Shown here: positions 1 to 9,121 of the stretch, piece by piece
Numbering within the stretch: position 1 is the first letter of the stretch
Layout: each line of letters starts with the position of its first letter
NCBI RefSeq assembly: GCF_039542385.1
Contig: NZ_BAABIA010000006.1
Span: forward strand, 295,265 to 359,264
DNA from: Prosthecobacter algae
GTDB taxonomy: Bacteria; Verrucomicrobiota; Verrucomicrobiia; Verrucomicrobiales; Verrucomicrobiaceae
Length of the DNA: 64,000 nucleotides
Direction: 5' to 3'
Made by a program: the position numbers and the translations under genes
Notes under the pieces: generated by a model
The model's database searches: none
Told to the model about the DNA's origin: nothing
Seen by the model: only the letters and a program-made list of their open reading frames with translations

Positions 1-1742
1 GTCTTCATGGAGGTGGGCAGGTCCTCGGCATAGTAGCCGCGGTTGGTTTCGCGGGGCGGCGGCATGCTGCCGAGGTCGCGAAGGTTTAACCAACTATCGA
101 GAAAGCCGTTGGTGAAGCCGCTGCTGCGGTCATCGGCGATGAGGCGCTGAATCTGCTTTTTCAGCTCGGCCTTTTGCGTGAGCTTGCCGGACTTGGCAGA
201 GGCGAGGAGCTCGGCATCGGGCGGGGCGGCCCAAAGGGCATAGGAGAGGCGGGTGGCGAGATCGTAGGCGGTGAGGGCCTTGGCGGAGTCTTCCGTGATC
301 TCGGTGAAGTAGAGGAAGGACGGCGAGCAAAGGATGAGCTTCAGCGAATCCAGAGCGGCCTGGCGCGGGGTGGCTTTTTCCGCGAGGCGCTTTTCATAAA
401 ACGTGCGGATGGGCTGGCGGTCAGCATCGGTGAGCGGGCGGCGGTAGGCTTTCTCAGCGAAGGCCTGGAGCTGATCGAGCGCGCGTTCGGGCTGGAAGCC
501 TTCCTTGCCAAACACGGCCTGTTCCTCGGCGCTGCCGCCGGCTTCGGGCATGGGGCCCTGGATCTTGATCTCGCTGATGCGGATGTGGGGCAGCTTGCCC
601 TCTAACAAAAGGTGTGCACGGCCCACGCCGGAGTCGTTGACCTTGCCTTTGAACTCGTCCTTGTAGCGTTTGTTGACCGCGAGCACGGAGGCGCGGGATT
701 CAAAGGGGCCGTTGGGGAAGATGAAGCGGGGGGTCTGCCCGGCCTCCAGCCAGACGCGGAATTTCAGCCAGGTGGGCTTTTCATCGGGCACCACGCTGCT
801 GGCCAATAGGGGCTCGATGGGCTGCGGGTAGTGGATGTGACCTTTGGTGACATCGCCCGGCACAACTCCGAGGACGAAGGGCTCGGAGAAATCTATGCCG
901 AAGATGGCGGGGTCGTAATGGGTATCGCGATGCAGGGCCTGGGCCTCCACCTCGATGTCGTACAGACCGGAGACGGGCACGCCTTTGAGGAAGTCCTCGA
1001 TGTGGCCGTAGCCGCCCTGGCGGGTGTCTGTGTTGGGCTGCTCGTAGAGGTTGAGGTAACGGTAGTTGAAGGCGGATTTGTGCGGCCCTTGCAGTTCTTC
1101 GTATTGGACGAAGTGGCCGTTGAAGCGCCAGTTCTTGGGTTCCATGGCGGGCTTGCCCAGGCGCGTTTCCACAAGGCGATTCGCGGCCTGGAAGTATTGG
1201 TCCACCAGGAATCCAGAAGTCACCAGGGACTTGCCGATGGTGTCCATGTGCTGGCTGGTCTTCTCCTTCGGGAAATCGCCGGTGAGGCCGAGGGTATCCA
1301 CACGGCGACCAAAGAGGGTGGCCAGGGTGTTTTCATACTCGCGGCTGGACAAGCGGCGCATGATGGTGCGTGCACCGGAGCTTTCGATCTTGCCACGGGC
1401 GGCCACGGTGCCTTCGCGTAGCGCACGCAGCACGGCGAGGCGTTCTTCATCCGTCGGCTGGTCGGACTTCTTCGGCGGCATCTCCTTCAGGGTGACCTGA
1501 TCAATGATCTCCTTGGCCGAGATGAGGTCTGCCTCCGACTTCAGTGGGAGGGCGAAGTTTTCAAACTCGCGATCCCCCTTCTGCGCATCGGCATCGTGGC
1601 ACTCCAGGCAGTACTTGCCGAGGAACTGCTGCACGATCTTGGGCGGCGGCAGGGCCTCCTCGGCGTGAGAAGGGGCCACGGTGAAAAGCATCGTGGCCAA
1701 GCTGGCGACGAGACGGGCCGGGGGGAAAGCAGGTGTGCGCAT
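1..1742 (-). CDS. PSCyt1/DUF1592-family secreted cytochrome c protein (3' end outside window)
   Basis: The minus-strand frame opened by the ATG at 1742-1740 has no stop before the window edge, so about 580 residues of the N-terminal and central part are visible. It starts with a signal peptide (residues 1-27, ending SHA), followed by a haem c motif CLECH at 45-49. Later segments resemble the DUF1587, DUF1592 and DUF1588 blocks, including YRRPLTDADR and LDSWLNLRDLGSMP. This architecture is typical of Planctomycetes and Verrucomicrobia, where such proteins are secreted and usually paired with DUF1552; the substrate is unknown. The start codon overlaps the stop of the upstream DUF1552 gene by one base (TGATG), indicating translational coupling. 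Confidence 0.87.
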   Translation of the reverse strand, partial: MRTPAFPPARLVASLATMLFTVAPSHAEEALPPPKIVQQFLGKYCLECHDADAQKGDREFENFALPLKSEADLISAKEIIDQVTLKEMPPKKSDQPTDEERLAVLRALREGTVAARGKIESSGARTIMRRLSSREYENTLATLFGRRVDTLGLTGDFPKEKTSQHMDTIGKSLVTSGFLVDQYFQAANRLVETRLGKPAMEPKNWRFNGHFVQYEELQGPHKSAFNYRYLNLYEQPNTDTRQGGYGHIEDFLKGVPVSGLYDIEVEAQALHRDTHYDPAIFGIDFSEPFVLGVVPGDVTKGHIHYPQPIEPLLASSVVPDEKPTWLKFRVWLEAGQTPRFIFPNGPFESRASVLAVNKRYKDEFKGKVNDSGVGRAHLLLEGKLPHIRISEIKIQGPMPEAGGSAEEQAVFGKEGFQPERALDQLQAFAEKAYRRPLTDADRQPIRTFYEKRLAEKATPRQAALDSLKLILCSPSFLYFTEITEDSAKALTAYDLATRLSYALWAAPPDAELLASAKSGKLTQKAELKKQIQRLIADDRSSGFTNGFLDSWLNLRDLGSMPPPRETNRGYYAEDLPTSMK

Positions 1743-3028
1743 CAGGAAAAGCGGCCTGTGCTGCTGCCGAAGGAATCGGTCTCCACACCCATGCGCTGGG
1801 CGATGTCCACAAAGAGATTGCACAGCGGCACCTTGTTGATGCCGTCACGCGGCACTTCGCGGAATTCTCCATGCTTGTAGCCGCCCCCTGCGAGGATGAT
1901 GGGCAGATCGGTGTTTTTGTGCGAGTTCGCATCGCTCATGCCGCTGCCGAAAAGCACGGCGGTGGAGTCGAGCAGGGTGCGGTCGCCATCCTGCATCTTG
2001 GAAAGGCGGGTGAGGAATTTGCCGAAGTGCTCGATCTGGTATTTCTCCAGCGTGATGAGGTGGGCGATGGCCTCCGCATCATTGCTGTGGTGGGAGAGGC
2101 CGTGGTAAGACTTATCAATGCCCAGATCCTGCGGCAGGAAGTCGCCGCCGATCTCCAGGGTGGCGATGCGGGTGGAGTCGGTCTGGAGGGCGAGGGCGAT
2201 CAGCTCATACAGCATGGGCAGATCCTGCACCGGGTTGCGGTTCGCCGGTTTTTCAAAGGGGGCTTTGGGCTTCGGCTGGCTGGCCCAGCGTTTGCGCAGT
2301 TCCAGGCGCTTTTCCACATCGCGCACGGAGGTCAGGTATTCGTCCAGCTTGTCCTTGTCCTCCTTGTTCACCTGACGGGAGAGACGGTTGGCATCTTCCA
2401 GCACGGAGTCGAGGATGGAGGCCTGCACCTGGTTTTCCTGCACGCGGCGCGCCTGGCGTTCCTGGGAGTCGCTGATGAACAGGCGCTCGAACAATTCTGC
2501 CGGGCCGGTGATGGGGGGAACGCGCACGCCGGACTTGGTCCAGGCGATCTGGCAACCGCCGTGGATGCCGCCTTCGGAGCCGACCGTGAGGGAGGGAAAA
2601 CGGGTCTCAAAGCCCACTTCGTCGGCGAGGTATTGGTCAATGCTGACGTTGCCATCGGGGCGGTTTTGCGCCTCGGAATTCAGCACGCCGGAAAGGAAGG
2701 AATGAACGGCGAAGTGCCCGCCTTTGACGCCGTGGTCCAGGCCCTTGAACACCGTCATGTGGTTGCGATTTTCCCACAGCGGCTCTAGCAGCGTGGTCTT
2801 CTCGTAGTTGCGGCCCGTGGTGGTGGGGAAAAGGGATTTCGTCTGATAACCGAGCAGGTTGCCGATGGCGACAAACCGCTGCGCCCCTGCCCCGGCCCCC
2901 TTTGCCGCCTGCACCGCCGAATTCCCGCCCACGGACTTGGCCATGAGCGAAGGCAGCCCTGGCAACGCAAGCGAGGTGCTGAGGGATTGGAGAAGGAAAC
3001 GACGACGGTTCATAAGGGGTGCATTCAA
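1742..3028 (-). CDS. DUF1552 family protein, Tat-exported
   Basis: This 428-residue protein begins with a twin-arginine type signal (NRRRFLLQSLSTSLALPG), so it is probably exported folded. The remainder matches the DUF1552 family in length and in blocks such as NHMTVFKGLDHG and STAVLFGSGMSDANSH. DUF1552 resembles DUF1501 and sulfatase-like folds, but its activity is not established. It is the first gene of a two-gene unit with the cytochrome c/DUF1592 gene, whose start overlaps its stop. An internal ATG six codons in (MNRRRF) is an equally possible start and would leave the Tat motif intact. Confidence 0.92.
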   Translation of the reverse strand: MNAPLMNRRRFLLQSLSTSLALPGLPSLMAKSVGGNSAVQAAKGAGAGAQRFVAIGNLLGYQTKSLFPTTTGRNYEKTTLLEPLWENRNHMTVFKGLDHGVKGGHFAVHSFLSGVLNSEAQNRPDGNVSIDQYLADEVGFETRFPSLTVGSEGGIHGGCQIAWTKSGVRVPPITGPAELFERLFISDSQERQARRVQENQVQASILDSVLEDANRLSRQVNKEDKDKLDEYLTSVRDVEKRLELRKRWASQPKPKAPFEKPANRNPVQDLPMLYELIALALQTDSTRIATLEIGGDFLPQDLGIDKSYHGLSHHSNDAEAIAHLITLEKYQIEHFGKFLTRLSKMQDGDRTLLDSTAVLFGSGMSDANSHKNTDLPIILAGGGYKHGEFREVPRDGINKVPLCNLFVDIAQRMGVETDSFGSSTGRFS

Positions 3029-3874
3029 TACGTCAGCAACGGGCCGTTTGTTTCAGGAGAGAACGCAGGCGCGAGCGGATGGGGAAATGGGGAGATTCAA
3101 ATTTATCCCCATTTGGGGATTTTCGGCTGCTAACGATTGATTTTCAACGGCTTGCGATGGGGATTTCTTGGGGAAAGGATGGGGAGAATCTGGGGAAATG
3201 GGGATCGCGATGGGGAGAATCTGGCCACGGTATTGTTGTTCAATAGAGTAGCACGGATGGCGGGTTGTTTCAAGTGGGTTGGGTGGGGGTGTGTCAACTT
3301 GACAACTTCTTCAGAGTCAGGCAAAACCTTTCTGGTCTTGTGTGGCGTCACCTCTTTGGGCAATTGGAGCCCTCTGGACTGTGCCCACACAGGGCTTTTT
3401 TCTTCATCGTTAACCGACTGAGCAAACATCTGTGTGGAACGTATTTTGTGTTGTATGAGAGCGGACTCAGAGTTTCTAATATGGGTTAAAGATGTCTCTT
3501 GAAACCGTGCGGTTTGCTCCTTTTTTAGGCCCAAAGGGTTCGAGTTGTGAGGTGATATCGCAGCCCTCTAATCACTCATACAAAGATTTATCACGTAAGG
3601 CCCCCATAGCCGTAGATACACATTTGTATATATTCAAAATTGTATATCGAGAGCCGCGTCGAAATACAGCATTTAGGTAGAATGAAAACATCATCCGTTC
3701 TCCTGGCCGAGAGATTAAGAGAAGGAAACGACGCCTGTTCAAAGGGGACATGCGCAGGGCGACAAAATGAAAAAATCACAACGCCTTAAAAATAAGAATC
3801 TCAGCTCGAAAGAGCGAACGAGAGAAGGAAGCTATGCGTTGACGGGGAGGGCTTGCTAGAGTCATGGTGGAAGC
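3029..3874. other. Non-coding gap with G-rich direct repeats and an AT-rich R-M promoter region
   Basis: About 850 bases without a convincing gene. The left part (3079-3225) is rich in GGGGA tracts. It holds a 16-bp direct repeat GATGGGGAGAATCTGG at 3178-3193 and 3209-3224 and an ATCCCC/GGGGAT hairpin at 3105-3120. It should contain the promoter of the leftward DUF1552 operon. The right part (about 3480-3874) is AT-rich and should contain the promoter of the methyltransferase. It carries a 10-bp near-direct repeat (ATTTGTATAT at 3622-3631, AATTGTATAT at 3638-3647). Short ORFs here lack family resemblance and I do not call them. Confidence 0.6.
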
Positions 3875-5374
3875 ATGATTTCAGATGTAAGCCCCTCGTT
3901 CCCAATGCGAGAAGGCAGAGAGCGGCAGGAAGCCCTTGGGCAGTTCCTTACGCCCTCGCCTACGGGTGATTTCATGGCCTCGCTCTTTGATGTCCTGCCG
4001 CCAGCCGTGCGCCTGATTGACGCGGGTGCTGGGGCCGGGGCCTTGACATTGGCCTTTGTGCGGCGGGCATGCTTGCCGGGTTCCGGAGTGAAGTCTATTC
4101 ACGCCACGGCCTATGAGCTAGACCTGATGATTATTCCCGCATTGCAGGAGACTCTAGCGGAGTGTGAAGCCGCTTGCCAGGCACAAGGAATTGCCTTCAC
4201 GGCTTCGGTTCATCATGAAGATTTCATTCAGGAAATGGCCGGAAAGGTATCGGGTGATTTGTTCAGCGCTTCACCCCCGTCCTTCAACGTGGCAATCGCC
4301 AATCCTCCATACAAGAAGATCAACACGAACTCGCCGGAACGGCTAGCGCTAAGGTCTGTGGGTTTGGAAACGAGCAACCTTTACACGGCTTTTGTGGGGC
4401 TTCTAGCGTGTCTTCTGGAAGCCGGGGGGCAACTTGTAGCCATTACCCCTCGTAGTTTCTGCAACGGCCCCTATTTCCAGCCTTTCCGGGAATACTTTTT
4501 GGAACTGACGGCGCTTCAACGGCTTCACGTCTTCGATTCACGGGAAGCTGCTTTCCGTGGAGATGGAGTGTTGCAAGAGAACATCATCTTTCACGCCACT
4601 AAAGGCAGGAAACAGCCATCAGTCGTTACGGTGTCATCTAGTAGTGGGGAAACTGGCGCATCTGTCACGGCCAAGGATTTCCCCTTCGCGGAAATCGTTC
4701 ATCCTAACGATCCCGCGCGGTTCATTCACATCCCCGCCGATTCAGGCCATGCCAGCGCACGAGACAGACTGTCAGAACTGCCCGCTACGCTGGCGTCTTT
4801 AGGTATTACCGTCTCCACGGGTCGCGTGGTGGATTTTCGTCTCAAAGACGCGCTCCGGCCCGCGCCAGTACCGGGCACTGTGCCTTTGCTTTATCCCTGT
4901 CACTTCAACGGCGGAACCGTGCATTGGCCGAAGCTGGATGCCCGCAAGCCTAACGCCATCTTGGACAACGAAGAAACACGCCCTTGGCTCGTTCCATCGG
5001 GCATTTATCTTCTCACGAAGCGGTTCACGTCCAAGGAAGAACGGCGCCGTTTGGTGGCCTGTCTCCTTGACCCTTCCGACGTTGAAGCGGAATGGCTGGG
5101 CTTTGAGAATCATTTGAATTACTTCCATGCCAGCGGCAAGGGCTTGGAAAGACCATTGGCTCTTGGCCTGTTCGTTTATCTGAACTCCACCTTGGTTGAC
5201 CAATATTTCCGCTGTTTCAGTGGTCACACACAGGTAAACGCTACCGATTTACGCAAGCTGGCTTACCCAGACCGAGCTACACTAGAAGCAATGGGAAAAG
5301 CCCTTCCACGGCCCGACATTTCCCAAGAAGAACTAGACCAACTTGTAGAGCATCACCTTCATGGCATCCAATAA
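3875..5374 (+). CDS. Type II DNA adenine methyltransferase (PstI/BsuBI-like system)
   Basis: This 499-residue protein has the class I methyltransferase SAM-binding motif DAGAGAGAL (from D49) and the catalytic motif NPPY at 143-146, which is typical of N6-adenine methylases. A motif LGQFLTP near residue 21 is common to Eco57I/PstI-like enzymes. It is followed, with a 14-nt overlap, by a BsuBI/PstI-family endonuclease, so together they form a restriction-modification pair. By family the recognition site may be CTGCAG, but this cannot be read from sequence alone. The upstream ATG at 3864 is closed by a stop after four codons, so 3875 is the start. Codon use is more AT-rich than in neighbouring genes, which suggests transfer. 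Confidence 0.9.
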   Translation: MISDVSPSFPMREGRERQEALGQFLTPSPTGDFMASLFDVLPPAVRLIDAGAGAGALTLAFVRRACLPGSGVKSIHATAYELDLMIIPALQETLAECEAACQAQGIAFTASVHHEDFIQEMAGKVSGDLFSASPPSFNVAIANPPYKKINTNSPERLALRSVGLETSNLYTAFVGLLACLLEAGGQLVAITPRSFCNGPYFQPFREYFLELTALQRLHVFDSREAAFRGDGVLQENIIFHATKGRKQPSVVTVSSSSGETGASVTAKDFPFAEIVHPNDPARFIHIPADSGHASARDRLSELPATLASLGITVSTGRVVDFRLKDALRPAPVPGTVPLLYPCHFNGGTVHWPKLDARKPNAILDNEETRPWLVPSGIYLLTKRFTSKEERRRLVACLLDPSDVEAEWLGFENHLNYFHASGKGLERPLALGLFVYLNSTLVDQYFRCFSGHTQVNATDLRKLAYPDRATLEAMGKALPRPDISQEELDQLVEHHLHGIQ

Positions 5375-6350
5375 ACCCGACCGCAAAAGCGCCGCTAGAA
5401 AGCAGAGGCTTGCTGAAGCGATTGAAGTTCTCACAGCTTTGCAATTTGGGCCGAGGCAGCGAAATGAAGGTGCCGCACATACCCTCCTGGCGCTTCTTGA
5501 TCTAGCCCCTGAAAAGTCTTGGGAGGAGGCTGAAAGTCCTTTGCGAGGCATCACGCCCATCATTAATTTCATCGCGGAGAAATATAGTCTTCGCTACGCC
5601 CCCAACACTCGGGAAACGATCCGTGATGAATCTGTGAAGTTCTTCGCGGAAGCGGGCTTGCTGCTACGGAACCCTGACAATCCCAACCGCCCTACAAACA
5701 GCGGAAAAACTGTTTATCAGGTGGAACCATCGGCTCTTGCCTTGCTCCGCACTTTTGGAACACTGGAATGGGCGCATAAACTCAAGGCTTACCTTGCCAA
5801 CGTGGAGACGATAAAGCGAGAGATTGCCCGACATAGGGAGTTGGCCCGCGTTCCTGTCACGCTGCCAGATGGCAAGACCGTAGCCCTTTCACCGGGCGGA
5901 CAGAACCCGCTTATCAAGGCCATCATCGAAGACTTCTGCCCTCACTTTGCGCCGGGTGGCGTGGTGGCCTATATCGGAGACACGGAAAACAAATTTGCTC
6001 ATCTTGAAGCAGATTACCTCGCTGGGCTTGGTGTGGCACTGGATAGCGCGGCCAAGATGCCGGACGTGATCATTCACTGCACAAAGCGAAACTGGCTTCT
6101 TTTGATTGAAGCCGTTACGAGTGCCGGGCCTGTAGATGGAAAGCGGCGAAAGGAGCTCAAAGAGCTATTTGCCGGAAGCAAAGCGGGCCTAGTTTTTGTC
6201 ACGGCGTTCGACACACGCCGTGTGATGCAATCATTCCTGGCTTCCATCGCCTGGGAGTCCGAAGTTTGGATTGCCGAGGACCCGGCTCACATGATTCATT
6301 TCAATGGGGATAAATTCCTTGGCCCTTATCCTGATGCAATGCCGTCGTGA
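5361..6350 (+). CDS. Type II restriction endonuclease, BsuBI/PstI family
   Basis: The 329-residue product matches the BsuBI/PstI endonuclease family over most of its length. The conserved C-terminal block contains YIGDTENK (206-211 for GDTENK), P234-D235, the segment LLLIEAVTSAGPVDGKRR with E250, and FVTAFDTRR. P234-D235 and E250 fit a PD-(D/E)xK-like core, but I cannot assign the metal ligands firmly. An N-terminal helical region probably reads DNA. The ATG lies inside the last codons of the methyltransferase gene, a usual arrangement for coupled R-M genes. No controller gene was found. Confidence 0.9.
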   Translation: MASNKPDRKSAARKQRLAEAIEVLTALQFGPRQRNEGAAHTLLALLDLAPEKSWEEAESPLRGITPIINFIAEKYSLRYAPNTRETIRDESVKFFAEAGLLLRNPDNPNRPTNSGKTVYQVEPSALALLRTFGTLEWAHKLKAYLANVETIKREIARHRELARVPVTLPDGKTVALSPGGQNPLIKAIIEDFCPHFAPGGVVAYIGDTENKFAHLEADYLAGLGVALDSAAKMPDVIIHCTKRNWLLLIEAVTSAGPVDGKRRKELKELFAGSKAGLVFVTAFDTRRVMQSFLASIAWESEVWIAEDPAHMIHFNGDKFLGPYPDAMPS

Positions 6351-6491
6351 ATTCTTGGCCTATTCGGTCGAGGGTGGTGATCGGCGATGATTTTTCGGTT
6401 CCTGCTTTTTTGGTCCAAGAGTTCATTTCGAGGTGAAGCGGAAGATGGCTGATTGAATCGGGGGTTTGGCGAAGTAGGTCTTTTCGAAACC

Positions 6492-8084
6492 ATGCCTGTT
6501 CATCGCCTCTCTCTTGCCTTTTTTGCCTGCGCCCTGTCCTGCTTTGGGGCGAGTGATGTTGCTCTGCCTGCGGAGGGGATGGGTGGGAGGGACTCGGTTT
6601 ACCTAACGGCGAATGATTTATCCATCGCGACGGGGGAGCCTTCGCGGGTGCTGATGTCGAGTGGATCGATGCATGTGCCGGTGTGGTCGCTGTCTGGGGG
6701 CACGGTGGGGCAGTCGGTGGCGGGGGTGGTGGGCGGGCTGCCGAGGGGGTGCCAGGCGGTGAAGGTGGAGATCGTGGTGACGACTTCGGACGCGGCGACG
6801 AGTGCGGAGTTTGCGGATGTGTATCGGGTGCACCTGTCGCAGTTGGTGGAGGGTGCGCCTTTGATGTCGCGGTATGTGCTGGGGACTCCGGTGCGGACGG
6901 CGCTGCCTACGGGGCCGTTTCAGGTCCGGACGATCCTGCTGGAGTCGTACTACGAGGTGGTGGAGGATGCGCCGCTGTGGGTGAGGATCCAGCGGGAGCC
7001 GGGTGAGGCGGGGGATACTTTTACGCGCCCGACGGGGCTGGTGATGGTGAAGGTGACGCCGGTGGATGCGCCGGCGAAGACGCACGTGGTGCAGGATGGG
7101 GGCGGCTACAATTCCTGGCCGATGATCCAGGCCCTGGGTGATAAGCTGGTGTGCGTGTACAGCCGGGGCAAGGCGCACACGATCAACGATGATGAGCGGG
7201 CGGTGTATGCGCGGACCTCGACAGACGGTGGCCAGACGTGGACGCCGGAGACGGTGGTGGCGAATACGCCGAACTACGGTGAGGTGGAGGTGGGCAAGGG
7301 CCTGGACTCGACGGGGGCGATGCTGCTGTGGGTGCGGAGGATCGGGAAGGAGTGGAACCATGATCTGTACCGCAGCACGGATGGGGTGACGTTTACGCTT
7401 TTGGCGACGCCGAAGCTGGCGGTGCAGCCGATGCAGATCACGGATGTTTTTGCGGTGCCGACGGTGGGGCTGATGGCGCTGTGGTTCTCCGGGGACTATG
7501 GGGACAAGCCGACGAATGGGTGGGGCATGGTGACGAGTAGCGATGATGGTGCGACGTGGACGCAGACGCCCGTGGAGACGGGGCTGACGAAGCCGGAGTG
7601 GCCGACGGAGGCTGCGGCGGTGTATGTGGGTGAGGGGCGGATTTTGGTGATCGCCCGCACGGAGACGGGGCCGGCGCAGTTCCAGATCGTGTCCACGGAC
7701 TACGGGAAGACGTGGGTGCGCAAGCCAACGAACATTGGTGATGTGGCGGGATCGACCCCGAGCCTGGTGCTGGATGCGAAGACGGGGCTGGTGAGCAATT
7801 ACTATTACCACCGTGGCAAGGGGGTGCTGCGGCGGCGTGTGGTGGAGCCTAACCAAGTGTTTGACCATCCGCAGGAGTGGCCGGCCTCCGAGGTGGTGGG
7901 CACGGGGAGTAAGGTGATGTGGGATGCGGGGAATGCGAATGCGACGGTGATGGGCGGCAAGCACTACGTTTCTTTTTACTCTGGCAAGGCGCCCGATACG
8001 GCGGTGCTGGTGGCGGAGCTGCCTGCGCCGACGGGGGTGGAAAAGAAGGCGAAGTCCCCTGCCCCGGCTGGGGCGAAGAAGTAG
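6492..8084 (+). CDS. Secreted sialidase-like (BNR/Asp-box) protein
   Basis: The 530-residue protein starts with a signal peptide (MPVHRLSLAFFACALSCFGA); an in-frame ATG 39 bases upstream would put 13 unlikely residues before it. The body contains repeated Asp-box motifs of six-bladed sialidase-like propellers: STDGGQTW, SSDDGATW and STDYGKTW, plus a weaker STDGVTF. It also has the entry motif NSWPMIQ. The first ~170 residues look like a separate beta-domain. The tail is Lys/Pro/Ala-rich. Family members hydrolyse glycosides or only bind glycans; I cannot see the full Arg triad, so a true exo-sialidase activity is not proven. It stands alone after the R-M pair. Confidence 0.8.
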   Translation: MPVHRLSLAFFACALSCFGASDVALPAEGMGGRDSVYLTANDLSIATGEPSRVLMSSGSMHVPVWSLSGGTVGQSVAGVVGGLPRGCQAVKVEIVVTTSDAATSAEFADVYRVHLSQLVEGAPLMSRYVLGTPVRTALPTGPFQVRTILLESYYEVVEDAPLWVRIQREPGEAGDTFTRPTGLVMVKVTPVDAPAKTHVVQDGGGYNSWPMIQALGDKLVCVYSRGKAHTINDDERAVYARTSTDGGQTWTPETVVANTPNYGEVEVGKGLDSTGAMLLWVRRIGKEWNHDLYRSTDGVTFTLLATPKLAVQPMQITDVFAVPTVGLMALWFSGDYGDKPTNGWGMVTSSDDGATWTQTPVETGLTKPEWPTEAAAVYVGEGRILVIARTETGPAQFQIVSTDYGKTWVRKPTNIGDVAGSTPSLVLDAKTGLVSNYYYHRGKGVLRRRVVEPNQVFDHPQEWPASEVVGTGSKVMWDAGNANATVMGGKHYVSFYSGKAPDTAVLVAELPAPTGVEKKAKSPAPAGAKK

Positions 8085-8314
8085 CGGGCGGATGCGGAGA
8101 GGGGGCGTGGCAGAGGACGTGCCCCGGCCCGTGAATGGCCGCGCCATTTTAATGACAGGGCCGCTGCATGCCCCCCCTGCGCGATGTGAAGCAGTATCGG
8201 CTGATGATGGCACCCAGCCGTGCAAGCTGAGGATGAAGCGGAAACGAAGGAGCGAAACAGGGCGTTGATAAAAGGCGTTGCCGACAGAAGAAATCAGGCG
8301 TTTAATCTGTGACC

Positions 8315-8713
8315 ATGAAAGCTGCCTCGCGCCTATTGCTCGTTGCCGCCCTGATGATTTCCATCGGGCTGCACTGGGCGGTTGTGCAGTCGGTGGCTTG
8401 GGTGGGGATGGCGGTGACCTATTCGGTGAAAACGGGGTCGGTGGTTCAAGGTCTGAGCGATACCTTCGATGGTGAACATGCCTGCCCTCTCTGCCATGCA
8501 GTCGAAGAAGGCACCCAAAAATCTTCTTCTGAGAAAGATCCCGCCCCCTCCAAGATCCTGAAGGATCTGAAGTTGCATCTGGCGGTGACTACTGCGCCTG
8601 TTTTTGTTTTTGAGAAGCCTGCTGCACCTGAGTGGATGACGACATCCCAGACGGGTGACATTCGCGCTTTGACGCCTGAGCCACTGCCGCCACGAAGCGG
8701 TCTTTTGGCCTAA
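8315..8713 (+). CDS. Small membrane-anchored protein with CPLCH motif (copy 1)
   Basis: The 132-residue protein has one N-terminal hydrophobic segment (about residues 5-30), then the block GLSDTFDGEHACPLCHAVEEG, and a Lys/Ser/Pro-rich tail. The CxxCH string could bind haem c or, as in DUF2946-like proteins, a metal. It is a paralogue of the next gene: IGL.WA..QSVAW.GMAVTY and the DG.H.C.LCHAV motif match closely, while the tails differ. An in-frame GTG lies two codons upstream of the chosen ATG. The location upstream of cytochrome c, SCO and HMA genes suggests a role in copper or haem handling. Confidence 0.72.
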   Translation: MKAASRLLLVAALMISIGLHWAVVQSVAWVGMAVTYSVKTGSVVQGLSDTFDGEHACPLCHAVEEGTQKSSSEKDPAPSKILKDLKLHLAVTTAPVFVFEKPAAPEWMTTSQTGDIRALTPEPLPPRSGLLA

Positions 8714-9121
8714 CTGATCCTGTCTCAAAGGGCTGTCGTGCCTCGTGGTCCCTGCTTGCAGCGGGGAGGCGATGCATGGCCGAACAAAGACCTTTTGAGG
8801 TCCGGGCCTCAATGCGGGGATCGACGTTTGTTCCTTTCAATGAGGCTTCTTTGAGGCGGGGTCATGCCTGCTTTGCCATCCTGTCTTTTCGCGATTCGCA
8901 CGCGCTCCTTTCCCGGAGAACAGAGCATGGTTTCCGCTAGTTGCCATGTTCCGGGATGCCCCTGTCTGGCCGTTTCCAGGCAGGGGCGATCCATCTATCT
9001 CGGCCGGAGTTCCTTCGGCTGAGGACCACTGCCAGACCTGTCACAAGATCCCCCAGGACCCTTAAAATTCACTGATATGGACACTCCCACGGTGGGGAGT
9101 GTTCCCCGCCTTCCCTTCTTC
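8714..9121. other. Intergenic region between paralogues, with strong hairpin
   Basis: About 400 bases between the two CxxCH genes with no convincing coding potential on either strand. It contains the GCCCCTG/CAGGGGC hairpin at 8958-8987, listed separately, and a probable promoter or leader for the downstream gene after about 9000. I see nothing else assignable. Confidence 0.5.
8958..8987 (+). terminator. Stem-loop, possible terminator
   Basis: GCCCCTG at 8958-8964 pairs with CAGGGGC at 8981-8987, extended by partial pairing of TCTGG with CCAGG inside. There is no T-run after it, so it may be a Rho-dependent terminator or an mRNA-stabilising structure. Confidence 0.4.

Noticed and set aside
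1733-2788. A 351-codon plus-strand frame opposite the DUF1552 gene
   Set aside because: Antisense of a clear DUF1552 gene.
3130-3680. Short ORFs (62-134 codons) in the gap before the methyltransferase
   Set aside because: Several overlap on both strands, none shows a family motif, and residue composition is unlikely.
3875-6350. Depletion of CTGCAG as proof of the R-M specificity
   Set aside because: CTGCAG occurs several times in the window (for example near 15376, 22265, 22805 and 25039), so no depletion can be claimed by eye.
6618-8225. A 535-codon open frame antisense to the sialidase-like gene
   Set aside because: Arg/His/Pro-rich translation without family features. It is a GC-driven mirror of a clearly coding gene.
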